A DNA stretch of 64,000 nucleotides, taken from contig NC_069090.1 of the NCBI RefSeq assembly GCF_947172395.1, forward strand, positions 14,466,962 to 14,530,961, in the 5' to 3' direction. Source of the stretch: Bicyclus anynana. Its lineage: Eukaryota > Arthropoda > Insecta > Lepidoptera > Nymphalidae. Below the pieces are notes generated by a model. The model saw nothing but the letters and a program-made list of their open reading frames with translations. It did not search any database and was not told where the DNA came from. Within the stretch, counting starts at the first letter, position 1, and the number at the start of each line of letters is the position of its first letter. The translations under genes and the position numbers were made by a program. This document shows positions 54,163 to 64,000 of the stretch, one piece after another.

Positions 54163-57100
54163 ATGCGGATTGTCATATTTATTTATATGCTATTGGAAGT
54201 TGTAAGTAATCCATATTTTTTTTAATCTCTCATATATTTATTAATCCTTTTTTTAAAATTTTAACAATGTTAGAATTTTTATACACAAATCACTATTAAA
54301 AATTTATAAAAAAAATCAACCCTCCCGCTGCTGAGCATTTGAGTGCCCAAGCAATCTGTGGTCAGGGCTCCAGAGTGAAAAACTTCCTCACAATACGCAG
54401 CGTCTCAAGAATCACTGCCTTCTGTGCCCTTGATCCAACAATTAAGTGACAGCTTCTTAAGATGTTGGTCGAAGCATTTTGGCTTTATCATCGGGACAAT
54501 ATACGTTAGTTGACTCAACATTCCACATGGCGGTAATCTCGTAAGGAAGGTCTTACTTTTTCCTTTTCGGCTTTCATCAGATGTGTAATATAGTTTGTAA
54601 TCGTGTAAGCCTTTTTGTGTAGTTAAATGACGTAGAAAACGGTTAACAACTTTTAATTTAGTATAAGATATACGTATACGTAATCTAAGCTAGTTTCCCT
54701 CAAATATGACAGCCAATTTTGTTCGTGAATTTACGATACTAGTCCTTTTGTAATTAGTCCGAGTTAGTAACATATCGTTTTGTTTAATCATTGGCGCTTA
54801 TATCTATACTAATATTATAAAGCTGAAGAGTTTGTTTGTTTGTTTGTTTGATTGAACGCGCTAATCTCAGGATCTACTGGTCCGATTTGAAAAATTCTTT
54901 CAGTGTTAGATAGCCCATTAATCGAGGAAGGCTATAGGCTATATTTTATCCCCGTATTCCTACGGGAACGGGAACCACGCGGGTGAAACCGCGCGGCATC
55001 AGCTAGTATTTAATAAACGTAATCTATTGCAGGTAGAGCTGTCTTGTTCTACTAACGTTTGTGTGGAAAAATATAAGTTACTGAACGATGGGAATTTAAT
55101 ACCGGCAGTTGCTTTAGGTACTTGGGCTGATGTAAGTAGTAGCTTTGTTTGATTTATTTTATTTCACATCAGAAAACTTACCGTTCACGTGGAAATGAGG
55201 GGATAAAATAGATATAGCATGTGAAAGTTATAAATAACGTGGCATTAAAGGCAAGATAATTTTTTAAATTTGGATATATAGAGATCGCAAATCACAAACT
55301 TTACCTTTTAACAAAGATAAATATAAAAAAAAAATATTAAGTGGTAAAGTTTGTGGTGTTGTAGGGGTAATATTGTCTAAATCTACTAACCAATTTTCAA
55401 AATTCTATTATTACTAGAAAGCCATGTTATTTGTAAGTGTTTATATATATATGTGTTTCTAACCCCATTCTCACGGGAACGGGGTCTACGAAGAGTTTGT
55501 TAGTTTGCTTGAACGCGCTAATCTCAGGAACTATGGTCCGATTTGAAAAATAATTTCAGTGTTAGATAGCCCATTTATCGAAGAAGGCTTTAGGTTATAT
55601 ATTATCTCCATATTCCTACGGGAACAGGAACCACGCGGCGTCAGCTAGTTGTCTATAAAATGACATTATTAAATGAAAATGTTTTAGATACCTGATTTAC
55701 CTAAAGTAATTCCATCTATAACATACGCAATTGAAGTTGGAGTCAGACATTTGGATACTGCGCATCTCTATGGCAATGAGCATTTAATTGGACAAGCTCT
55801 CTCTAATGTGTTCAGACGGGGAGTCGTTTCTAGAGAAGAAATGTTTATCACGACCAAGGTAAAAATGAAGACACTCGCATACCTAATGCAATACTTTTAA
55901 ACCGACTTCAAAAAAATAAGGAGGTGAGATCCTCCTTATTTTTTTTTCGATGCGTATGTTTTTTTTTTAATGTGAGGTACCTCATAACTTCGCCATTTAT
56001 ACCAAATTTTGATTTTTTTTTTTTTAATTCCAGATTGTATACTTCCAGTTATATAGTTTATATATTTCCAGATTGGTCCCATTTCGTTGTCATGAAAATC
56101 GGTTTAATAGTTTTGTGTTAAAATAACTGAAATACGTCTTTGAAGTCGGTTCCATTTTTATGAAAAAGCAATGATGTCTTTTTTTTATTTTTTACAAGTT
56201 AGCCCTTGACTACAATCTCACCTGATAGTAAGTGATGATGCAGTCTAAGATGGAAAAGGGCTAACTTGTTAGGAGGAGGATGAAAATCTACACTCCTTTC
56301 GGTTTCTACACGACATCGTACCGGAACGCTTAATCGCTTGGCGGGGTACGTCTGTATTACGTTGATAATAATAACCAAAATTGGAAATAGGCCAAGGCCA
56401 TAGCCGTAGGCCAGGCTGGTTTGCTAATTAGCATAGTCACGAGCCACGTTCGGTCTGCGTATAACCTATCTAACTCTTTTTTCTTCTAACATCAATGTTA
56501 AAAAGATTATTATTATACTCTGACAGTCTGAGTATAAAAATACTATGATGTGAATTATATATTTCAGCTGGACGGATCTGTACCATCCCGAAAGAAGGTG
56601 GTACCATCACTCAAGGAAAATTTGAGGAGGTTGAGGCTGGATTACGTTGATCTCTTTCTCATTCATTCGCCAAATAATGTGGTACCTATCTTACGAAATA
56701 TTTATTGTATACTAGCGGACGCCCACGACTTCGTCCGCGTGGAATTCAGTTTTTCACAAATCCCGCGGGAACCATGACTTTTTCCGGGATAAAAAGTAGA
56801 TGTGTTAATCCAGAGTAAAATCTATTTCCATTTCAAATTTCAGCCAAATCGCTTCAGTAGCTGCAGTGTAAAAGAGGAACAAACATACTTACACACTTAC
56901 ACACAAACTTTCGCCTTTATAACATTAGTGTGAAGTGTGATTTAGTGCATTACATTAACAATACCATAGGAGCCGTAATAGCCCAGTGGATATGATCTCT
57001 GCCTTCGATTCGGAGGGCAAAGATTCGAATCCAGTACGGGGCATGCACCTTCAACTTTAAGTTAATTTTAACGAATTAAATATCACGTGTCTCAAACGGT

Positions 57101-59624
57101 GAAGGAAAAACATCGTGAAAAAACCTACATTTGTAAAATTTACTAAACTACATTGGGCTGGCATGGTAAACTATAGCCTAACCCCTCTATTCTTAGAGGA
57201 GACTTGTACTCTACAATGAGCCGAAGATGGGTTGTAAATGATGAGCAATATCTTTGATTTTTAGTTTAATTACTCAAAATTTGATATCTTGGACATTTGG
57301 AAAGGCATGGAAGATTGCAAAAGCCTTGGTTTGGCAAGGTCTATCGGCGTTTCTAACTTTAACAGTTCGCACATCAACAGGATGCTTAGATACTCAAAAA
57401 TAAGGCCAGCTGTGAATCAGATAGAGGTGAGTATTTTGCATAACATCGATATAAATCGTTAGATGGGCCCCTCCATATTAAAGAACGCACAATGTTATGT
57501 CATTACTCAAAGACACGCACATCTTATCTTAGTATGCAAGAACTGTGACTTAAAACTTTCTTGTTTAATCCCTTAATTATACCTTCGTGATCATTTTGGA
57601 AGTGCAAAAACACAAGCCGCAACACGAATATAAAGAGAAAGTTGTTACTTTTCATTCGTAAGTATTTGCGAAACAAAAAATGTCAATTCCGCGACGCTTC
57701 GCGGCCCATCTAACGATCTACGATCGATAGTGTATAATATTTATTGTTTATTAACGAATTTGTATCTACAGTCTGTCAACGTCTGCGTGCGTCACGGCAC
57801 GCGTCTGGCACGCTCAATGTCTGTAGATATAAACGGACCTTAAACCTTGCTACAGACGTATAGTTTTAACTGAACGTTCGAACTGTTCATGTTCATGTTC
57901 AGCACAACCAATATCAATATCAAAAGCAAGCATAATCTTTTATTTATTTGGGATAAGAAATAAATGATAGAAAATTACAGACTAAAATTGTGGGTGGACA
58001 GAATTAAATGATTAAATTTTTATTTAATATAAAGTCCTTTTAATGAAAAAAGTCTCCCAGACGCAGCTCTAATGTCATAATGGCGCTCATTGTCATTTGG
58101 TAAGGCGCTGTCAATTTTAGTTCAGGTTTTAGCCGCGGGACTTCTTTCATGAAAAGCACTCTACTTCCCTCATTGGTAAATTAAAAATAAATGGTACATT
58201 AGTTAAATTAATATACCCAATAGATTCGCAGACGAACCAAAGTCACTGATATAGCTCAGCGAGTCGCAAAGCTGAAGTAGCAATGGGCAGGGCACATCAT
58301 TTGAAGAGCCGATGTACGTTGAAGTCTCAAGATGCTAGAATGGCGACCCCGCAGGTTGCAGGTAGACGCTGGACGCTGGCGGCGGATGATGAATCTAATA
58401 AAACTGATGTTACAGGTGAATCCTACATTATCGAACCTGGATTTGGTAGCGTACTGCCAAAGCGAAGGCATTGTTGTTATGGGATATGGACCATTCGGCT
58501 TTCTTGTACCACGTCCTCGCTTGAATATAACAGGAATACCGCCTACATTTGAAGATCCCTTATTGGTGAGGCTGGCAAGAAAATATGGGAAAGAGACGAG
58601 CCAAATTGTTTTACGTTGTCTGGTAATGTATCTCTTAATGTGACTTTATTATTTCCATATTACAAACTAGCGGACGCTCGCGACTTCGTCCGCGCGGAAA
58701 TCAGTTTTTCACAAATCCCGCGGGAACATGGATTTTTTCTGGAATGAAAATTATCTACCTATCCTATATAACCTATCTGTTAATGCAGAGTAAAATCTAT
58801 TTTGATTCCAAATTTCAGCCAAATCGCTTCAGTAGCCGCAGCGTAAAGGAGGAACAAACATACACACTTACACACAGACTTTCGCATTTATATATTAGTG
58901 TGATGTGTTGTCATTATTTGTCGTTTTTTTTACAAAGTACCTACATAGATATAAAGAAAGAAATAAATATCTATATTTTTAAATGACGCCACACTAATAT
59001 CAAAATGGTGAAAGTTTGTGTGTAAATGGGTGTGTGTGTGTGTGCGTGCGTTTAATGTATCTATGCGTATTTTATTAGTTAAGACGTATCTTTTGTGCTA
59101 TAATAAACCATCCATTAGTAATAAATTAAAACTAATTAGGGACATTGAATAAAAAAAACAAACAATTAAAACAATTATCATCGAGGTTCTGATAATTTGA
59201 TTTCCTTTCATTCCATTTATTTTCTGATCGAACTTCGTACTGCCTATGATTAATTTGATCGTAACTTTATCACTATTCAGATTATCATTAAATAGTTATT
59301 TTTCGAATTATTGGACTTTTCTTTGAATTGCATGAGCAAAGCGAAGATAATATTAGGTACCATCATTTAGATTTTATTTATTGCTGAAGTAGCATGTATG
59401 TACGTTGATTAAGTATATACTGTTTATTTTTATTGCAGGTCGACCGTGGTGTTATACCTATTCCAAGATCACAAAACAAAACTCATATATCCTCGAACGT
59501 GGACCTCTTCAAATTTAATCTTACTCAGAAAGAGGTGTATGCTATAAATGAATTCAACAGAAATCTTCCAGTTTATGGTAATCCTGGACAGGAATTGTTT
59601 CTTGCGCTGTTTTCCCGGTTATAA
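54163..59624 (+). CDS. Secreted aldo-keto reductase, gene 7 of the array
   Basis: AKR of 325 residues in seven phase-0 exons: 54163-54201, 55033-55131, 55688-55858, 56568-56681, 57265-57426, 58416-58622 and 59439-59624. Leader MRIVIFIYMLLEV. Catalytic Asp and Tyr in HLDTAHLYGNE, Lys in ITTK, His in LIHSP; SIGVSNFNSS; GYGPFG instead of GYAPFG; cofactor loop IPIPRSQNKTHI. Exon 6 has a further sequon (NIT). The C-terminal tail is about 10 residues shorter than in gene 6 and ends FLALFSRL. No AATAAA was seen close to the stop. Intron 5 ends in an RTE-like fragment, so the exon 6 acceptor region adjoins retrotransposon DNA. Confidence 0.92.
54801..55010 (+). repeat. Non-LTR 3'-end repeat, family G
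   Basis: Complete-looking copy in intron 1 of gene 7, ending 23 bases before exon 2; a shorter copy is at 55483-55650 in intron 2. Confidence 0.7.
56179..56348 (-). repeat. SINE-A fragment in intron 3 of gene 7
   Basis: Minus-strand 3' half; head missing. Confidence 0.75.
56712..56937 (+). repeat. Non-LTR 3'-end repeat, family H
   Basis: Intron 4 of gene 7; same family as 38345-38535. Confidence 0.7.
56968..57243 (+). repeat. SINE-B copy in intron 4 of gene 7
   Basis: Plus strand, with the tRNA-like head recognisable. It ends 21 bases before exon 5. Confidence 0.82.
58212..58385 (+). mobile_element. RTE-like non-LTR fragment
   Basis: Ends about 30 bases before exon 6 of gene 7. Confidence 0.68.
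58669..58903 (+). repeat. Non-LTR 3'-end repeat, family H
   Basis: Intron 6 of gene 7; same family as 56712-56937. Confidence 0.7.
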
Positions 59625-61707
59625 GAAACTTCATTATGTTCGCCTACAGCCTTATTAAGTCTTTACTGGTCAATTATAAGTCTTCTCCAGCTTTTGGCTA
59701 ATTTAGGAAAGAAAGTAAATTTGTTAATATGACACAAATAACATTTTAAAATTTGAAATCTATAAAAAAATCTTTTATCGTTATTATACGGATACAAAAA
59801 ACTCCCTTACATTAAATGTGACATTTTTCAATATTTTAACTTTAAATATGAAAGATATTAGTAATTTTGTTTGACCGCCCATACAAATCTAACGATCATT
59901 AAGGACCTACGACGTCATTAAATCGTACCATTCTATATGGGGCATTTTTCAGGGAGCCTCAGCAGCGCCGCAAATCTGACCCTTTATATCCCTGTAGCTC
60001 CGAAAGTAATGATCGCAGATATAACAAATTAAGGATAAGTTATTCTATAACTTATCCTTATTTTGTTTTATAATATATACAATAATGTATAACAATTTAT
60101 AATATTACATAAGGGTCTATACACCTGAAAAACTTAACTAAATTATATTGTTTACAGTTACGTCTTTTATACATACCTACATATGTTTTACAGCTACAAA
60201 TAAAAAGTTTGAGTGTTTGTAATGCTTTTTATCCATAGTAAAAGTGGGGATACGTATTTACTTAGTGATTTGCAACACAACCTCCAAAATGTATGCTAAC
60301 ATAAAAGTAAGATTACTACAAACTCCCACTGAATATCTTTTTTATTTTTTTAATGCATATTTCGGGGCACATTTTTAATGTATTGCAGTGAGTTTGGTTG
60401 ATACGCAATATAGTTATAGTTATAGCCCAGTTTCCATACAAAAGACGGCATTCTCCCTTCCCAATTTACAGGTAAGTAGGTACCCAAAAAAATGTGTTTC
60501 GAGGTTTTTATTTAATGACTTTATCCGTTTGATGTATTAACATAATTATTTGTGTTAATTAACAGCATAAATTATCAACTTAATTAACAATTAACTGCAT
60601 TAAATATATAAAGGGTTATTTTCTGTCCGCCTGTCCTTGTGTCTGTCTGTCTTATACTCTTTATGACCGCCTGTATCCTGAGGCGTAAGTGCTAAGCTGC
60701 ATGAGAATGACTTGTACTTCCCCGGACAATCTTAGTAACAAAAAGGGGAATGCTCACCAGCCCATGCAACGTCGGCCCAGGGAACCCAGGTATACCCCCG
60801 TATAAAAGTACATGGATATGATAATATGATGTATAAATAAGGATCTGGTTAATTAATTTGTCTTAATAAAAGTATGTTTTTTGAAGAAAAATATTTTTTT
60901 TATATCACTCTTTGCTGTGCAAGTTACTCGCCGATGCCGATGTACCTTTAACATTTGAAGCTATATTATTTTATTGTATTATTTTTTCCTGTTACCAACA
61001 AGCTTAACAAATAAGTAAACGAACAAAAACCAATGATCATGAAAAAATCTCGTAAAACTCAGGCTGTATGGTCAACGATCGTAGCTTTTTCCCGTTGTGA
61101 ACATAAATTAACGATGAATTAAAAATGTCGTAAAACGTTGAAGCAAACATTTTTTTGATAAAGTAATCATTTCATTATTAAAGTGGAATTATCAAGATAT
61201 TTTAAGATATAAGTAAAAAAAGGTGGTTAAGGTAGGCTTGGGCCAGGGTTGGCCATTCCCCTTTCTACTACCTACTCTAAAGTCTAATAGGGTAAAAGCG
61301 GTGGCGAAAATAGGGTGGTGCCACCGGTGCTCAGGCACAGGGTGTAGACTCTTGGGGGCGCAAGAATAGATAGAATTAAGCATCAGAATGGGCAACGCAT
61401 TTGCAGTAGTGAGTAGTAGCGTTTGAGTTAGCTTAGTGAGTGAGACACAGTGGGTGGTAAGATACGCAAAGGGAGGGCATAGGCATAGGGCGCAGTTATA
61501 GAAGCTCGCACAGGGCGCGTAAAAGGCTATTCATGGCACTGGGTAAAAGGCAATAAAAGTTTACACCCATTTTCACGAACGAAATCGCGGGCATCCGCTA
61601 GCTATGAATAAAACTTGAAAAACTTGTTGTGTAATCATATTACTCAGTAGTACAAAGAATATATAGTACAGTGTTTTGAAGTTTTTTTATTATAAACTTT
61701 TGCCGAA
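59625..61707. other. Gene 7 to gene 8 intergenic region
   Basis: Starts with the block shared with gene 6's 3' flank (59750-60020), then a short perfect-looking hairpin at 60027-60061, AT-rich DNA with no gene, a GC-richer stretch 61230-61550 with unassigned repeat phrases, a short non-LTR tail (61565-61600) and the proximal block of gene 8. Confidence 0.55.
61601..61640 (+). promoter_or_regulatory. Proximal upstream block of gene 8
   Basis: Counterpart of 54081-54120. A TATA-like word (atatatag) follows at 61660-61667, about 45 bases before the ATG. Confidence 0.4.
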
Positions 61708-63657
61708 ATGCGGATCGTTTTATTTATATATCTATTGGAAGTTGTAAGTAAACTATACTAATATTATCAATGTAATAGACTAAGAGCTAGCAAAGTGATT
61801 GCCAGACCTTTTTGCCAGAAGCTTGTCAGTTTATGCTCCGACATAAGTAAGTAGGTAGATACTATATGATATAAAGCACTGCCGCTTTTCATATAGCCGC
61901 TGTAGATACAGTAGGCAATTATACGGTACATAATATGTCCGCGCGAGTGAGTCATTCGATCGGTCGGCAAGACAAGAGGACTGTTAACTAGTTTTAAAAG
62001 ACGTCTTTAACTCTACATACAACGATCACAAGTGCGGGACTTCACTCAAGTTTATTCTCTGCCTTTTGTTATTATCTGACGTGATAGGTTCCTATTCAAT
62101 AATCGTGTTTTTGCTCCTAAAATCCGCTTCTGTCAACCAGTCTCCGACAAAAAAAGTATGGTATATAATATTACTAGCGGACCCGGTCAAGCTTCGCTTT
62201 GACTTATGTGGACTTCTTCCCTACTACCCTGCCCCTACTTCTTCTGCTTGACTCTTAAACATTTGTATGAGAAATAGAAAACGGTTGTTTTTATGGTTTT
62301 CCCGGCAATTATTCTAGTTTTTCTCACCTTTTAGACCTTCTCTATACCTCCACGAACATTTCAAGACCAAGATGAGATTAATCCGCTTAGCCGTTCTCGA
62401 GTTTTAGCGAGACTAACGAACAGTAATTCATTTTTATATATATAGATAAGATTATAGATTATAACCATGGTTATATGGAGCTCACTAAACTCAACTGTTC
62501 AAGTATATAACTTCTCTTTTTTTATTCCTTGAGCCGGGTAATATTCATGACCAATAGTTTTCCGTTCCAAAACTTGTAGATCCAATGCTTGAGAGTCATT
62601 CGTTATGCAGCGTAGTGCGAGCCTCTTCTGACTTTTAAGGTTGGGAATGAGTAGTCTCCCACACATGTCAAAAATATTATTTTCGGTCATGTCAGTCTCA
62701 TATTATTCTGATTTTAAATTATTAGAATTTGAAGAATATAAATAATCAGCTGACTGTATGTGAAGGTGGTAAAATGTCCAGTGTGTGGTAAGGTATCATC
62801 AATCATCATTCATCATCATTAACAACCCATGGACGTCCACTGCAGCTGGACATAGGCCTCTTGCATAAACATCTAAACACCACGGTCTCGAGCCGCCAGC
62901 ATCCAGCGACTCCCTGCAATCCACTTATGTGCCCGATTCATTTAGTAGGGGGTAGAACAACTTTGCGCTTTCCAGAGCGCGGTCGCCACTCCAGCCATGT
63001 AACTATGTGGCCTACCCATTGCCACTTCAGCTTATAGGCCTCTTGCATAAACATCCAAACACCACGGTCTTGAGGCGCCAGCATCCAGCGGCTCCTTGCA
63101 ATCCGCTTATGTGCCCAATTCATTTAGTAGGGGGTAGAACAACTTTGCGCTTTCCAGTGCGCGGTCGCCACTCCAGCCATATAACTATGTGGCCTACCCA
63201 TTGCCACTTGAGCTTATAGGCCTCTTGCATAAACATCCAAACACCACGCTTGAGCCGCCAGCATCCAGCGGCTCCCTGCAATCCGCATATGTGCCCGATT
63301 CACTTAGTAGGGGGTAGACCAACATTCCGCTTTCCGGTGCAGGGTCACCATTCCAGCCATGTAACTGTGACCTACCCATTGCCACTTCAGCTTCGCGACT
63401 TACTAAGTTCAGACTCGTGCTCGCTCAATCACGAAACTCTAAGCATTTGAGTAACTTTGAGCCCTCTTATTATTATTGGTAAGTTAATACTTAGTAAAAT
63501 ATCGTTTCCTTTAATGGCGCTTATTGAATTCAGTGAACGTAATCCATTGCAGGTAGAGTTTACTTGTTCTATCAACATTAATGGTGGTGACAAATATAAG
63601 ATACTGAACGATGGCAATTTAATACCAGCTGTCGCTTATGGTACTTGGGCTGATGAT
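61708..63657 (+). CDS. Secreted aldo-keto reductase, gene 8, 5' part only
   Basis: The first two exons of another array member: 61708-61743 (leader MRIVLFIYLLEV, one codon shorter than gene 7) and 63553-63657 (35 codons ending VAYGTWADD, including the ILNDGN motif). Both donors are GTAAGT and the phase is 0. Exon 3 is not found between 63658 and 64000, so the gene continues past the window edge. The catalytic residues cannot be judged. Belongs with genes 6 and 7. Confidence 0.85.
62810..63410 (-). mobile_element. RTE-like fragment repeated three times in tandem
   Basis: The same retrotransposon-derived segment occurs three times in direct order, beginning at 62853, 63035 and 63217, i.e. with a period of exactly 182 bases. 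Copies differ at few positions. In intron 1 of gene 8. Confidence 0.82.
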
Positions 63658-64000
63658 GTAAGTTGTAGCATTTGTTTGATTTGATTAATTATCTTACATA
63701 CCATTGATTGATCGGTTAAGTAGATCTAGAGATTAACTTAACCTATTAATCTAACAAAAACAAACAAACTTCTAGAACCTCTTTATAATATAAGTATTAA
63801 TAAAACAACAGTCTGAATCACATTTTTCTTAGATTTCATACCTCAAAACGTAAGAATTTTTGTATTTCATTTTACATCCGTTTTCCCTTTATTTCATAAA
63901 TTCGTTGGAAGTGCATGTCTAAATTAATCAAATACGCAGGTCTGCAAACGTTTGAAGCTGAACAAAAAATAAACTTACAGGTAATATAGGTTCCAAGTTT
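63658..64000 (+). other. Start of intron 2 of gene 8
   Basis: AT-rich, no exon and no recognised repeat. Confidence 0.5.

Noticed and set aside
62810..63410. CRISPR-like array
   Set aside because: Three 182-bp direct repeats without spacers, retrotransposon-derived, in a eukaryotic intron.

Overview
This is a stretch of an AT-rich eukaryotic nuclear genome, almost certainly a moth or butterfly. The evidence is spliced genes with GT-AG introns, dense tRNA-derived SINEs, many 5'-truncated non-LTR retrotransposon pieces (RTE-like, R1-like, CR1/Daphne-like), small inverted-repeat DNA elements, and coding exons that resemble insect aldo-keto reductases. There are no bacterial features.

The backbone is one tandem array of aldo-keto reductase (AKR) genes, all on the + strand. 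Seven are complete in the window (gene 1: 1086-5552; gene 2: 8411-13906, with a second terminal exon at 15982-16221; gene 3: 19600-25652; gene 4: 29600-34449; gene 5: 39931-45018; gene 6: 46969-52046; gene 7: 54163-59624). The first two exons of an eighth (61708-63657) run off the right edge. Every complete copy has the same seven coding exons, and every intron is in phase 0: (1) a 13-14 residue signal-peptide exon, (2) the first barrel strand with an N-D-G motif, (3) the D-T-A-x-x-Y and T-T-K catalytic segment, (4) the L-D-Y-V-D-L-x-L-I-H segment, (5) the S-N-F-N segment, (6) the barrel core with Y-A-P-F-G, (7) the C-terminal cofactor loop and tail. The short hydrophobic leader and a conserved N-glycosylation sequon suggest secreted enzymes. 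The best-known secreted insect AKR is the lepidopteran haemolymph 3-dehydroecdysone 3beta-reductase (AKR2E group). That substrate is inference here.

The copies form subgroups: genes 1 and 2; gene 3 alone; genes 4 and 5; genes 6, 7 and 8. Gene 3 keeps an intact reading frame but has lost the catalytic Tyr, Lys and His, so it looks like a pseudoenzyme. Genes 4 and 5 have identical exons 4 and 6 and nearly identical exon 5, while exons 3 and 7 and most intron sequence have diverged, which is the mark of local gene conversion. Gene 2 has a duplicated, intact terminal exon 2 kb downstream that could be used alternatively. Gene 4 carries a copied piece of exon 3 with a second splice donor inside a minisatellite. 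Flanking blocks shared between neighbouring genes (upstream of 4 and 5, downstream of 6 and 7, proximal upstream of 7 and 8) show that the array grew by segmental duplication.

Nearly everything between and inside the genes is repeat: three tRNA-derived SINE families (called SINE-A, SINE-B and SINE-C here), several non-LTR fragments, at least seven inverted-repeat elements, a mariner-like element, microsatellites, and nested insertions whose order can be read. No unrelated host gene is convincingly present. One orphan coding-like block (27279-27507, with a truncated second copy at 36886-36930) remains unexplained.
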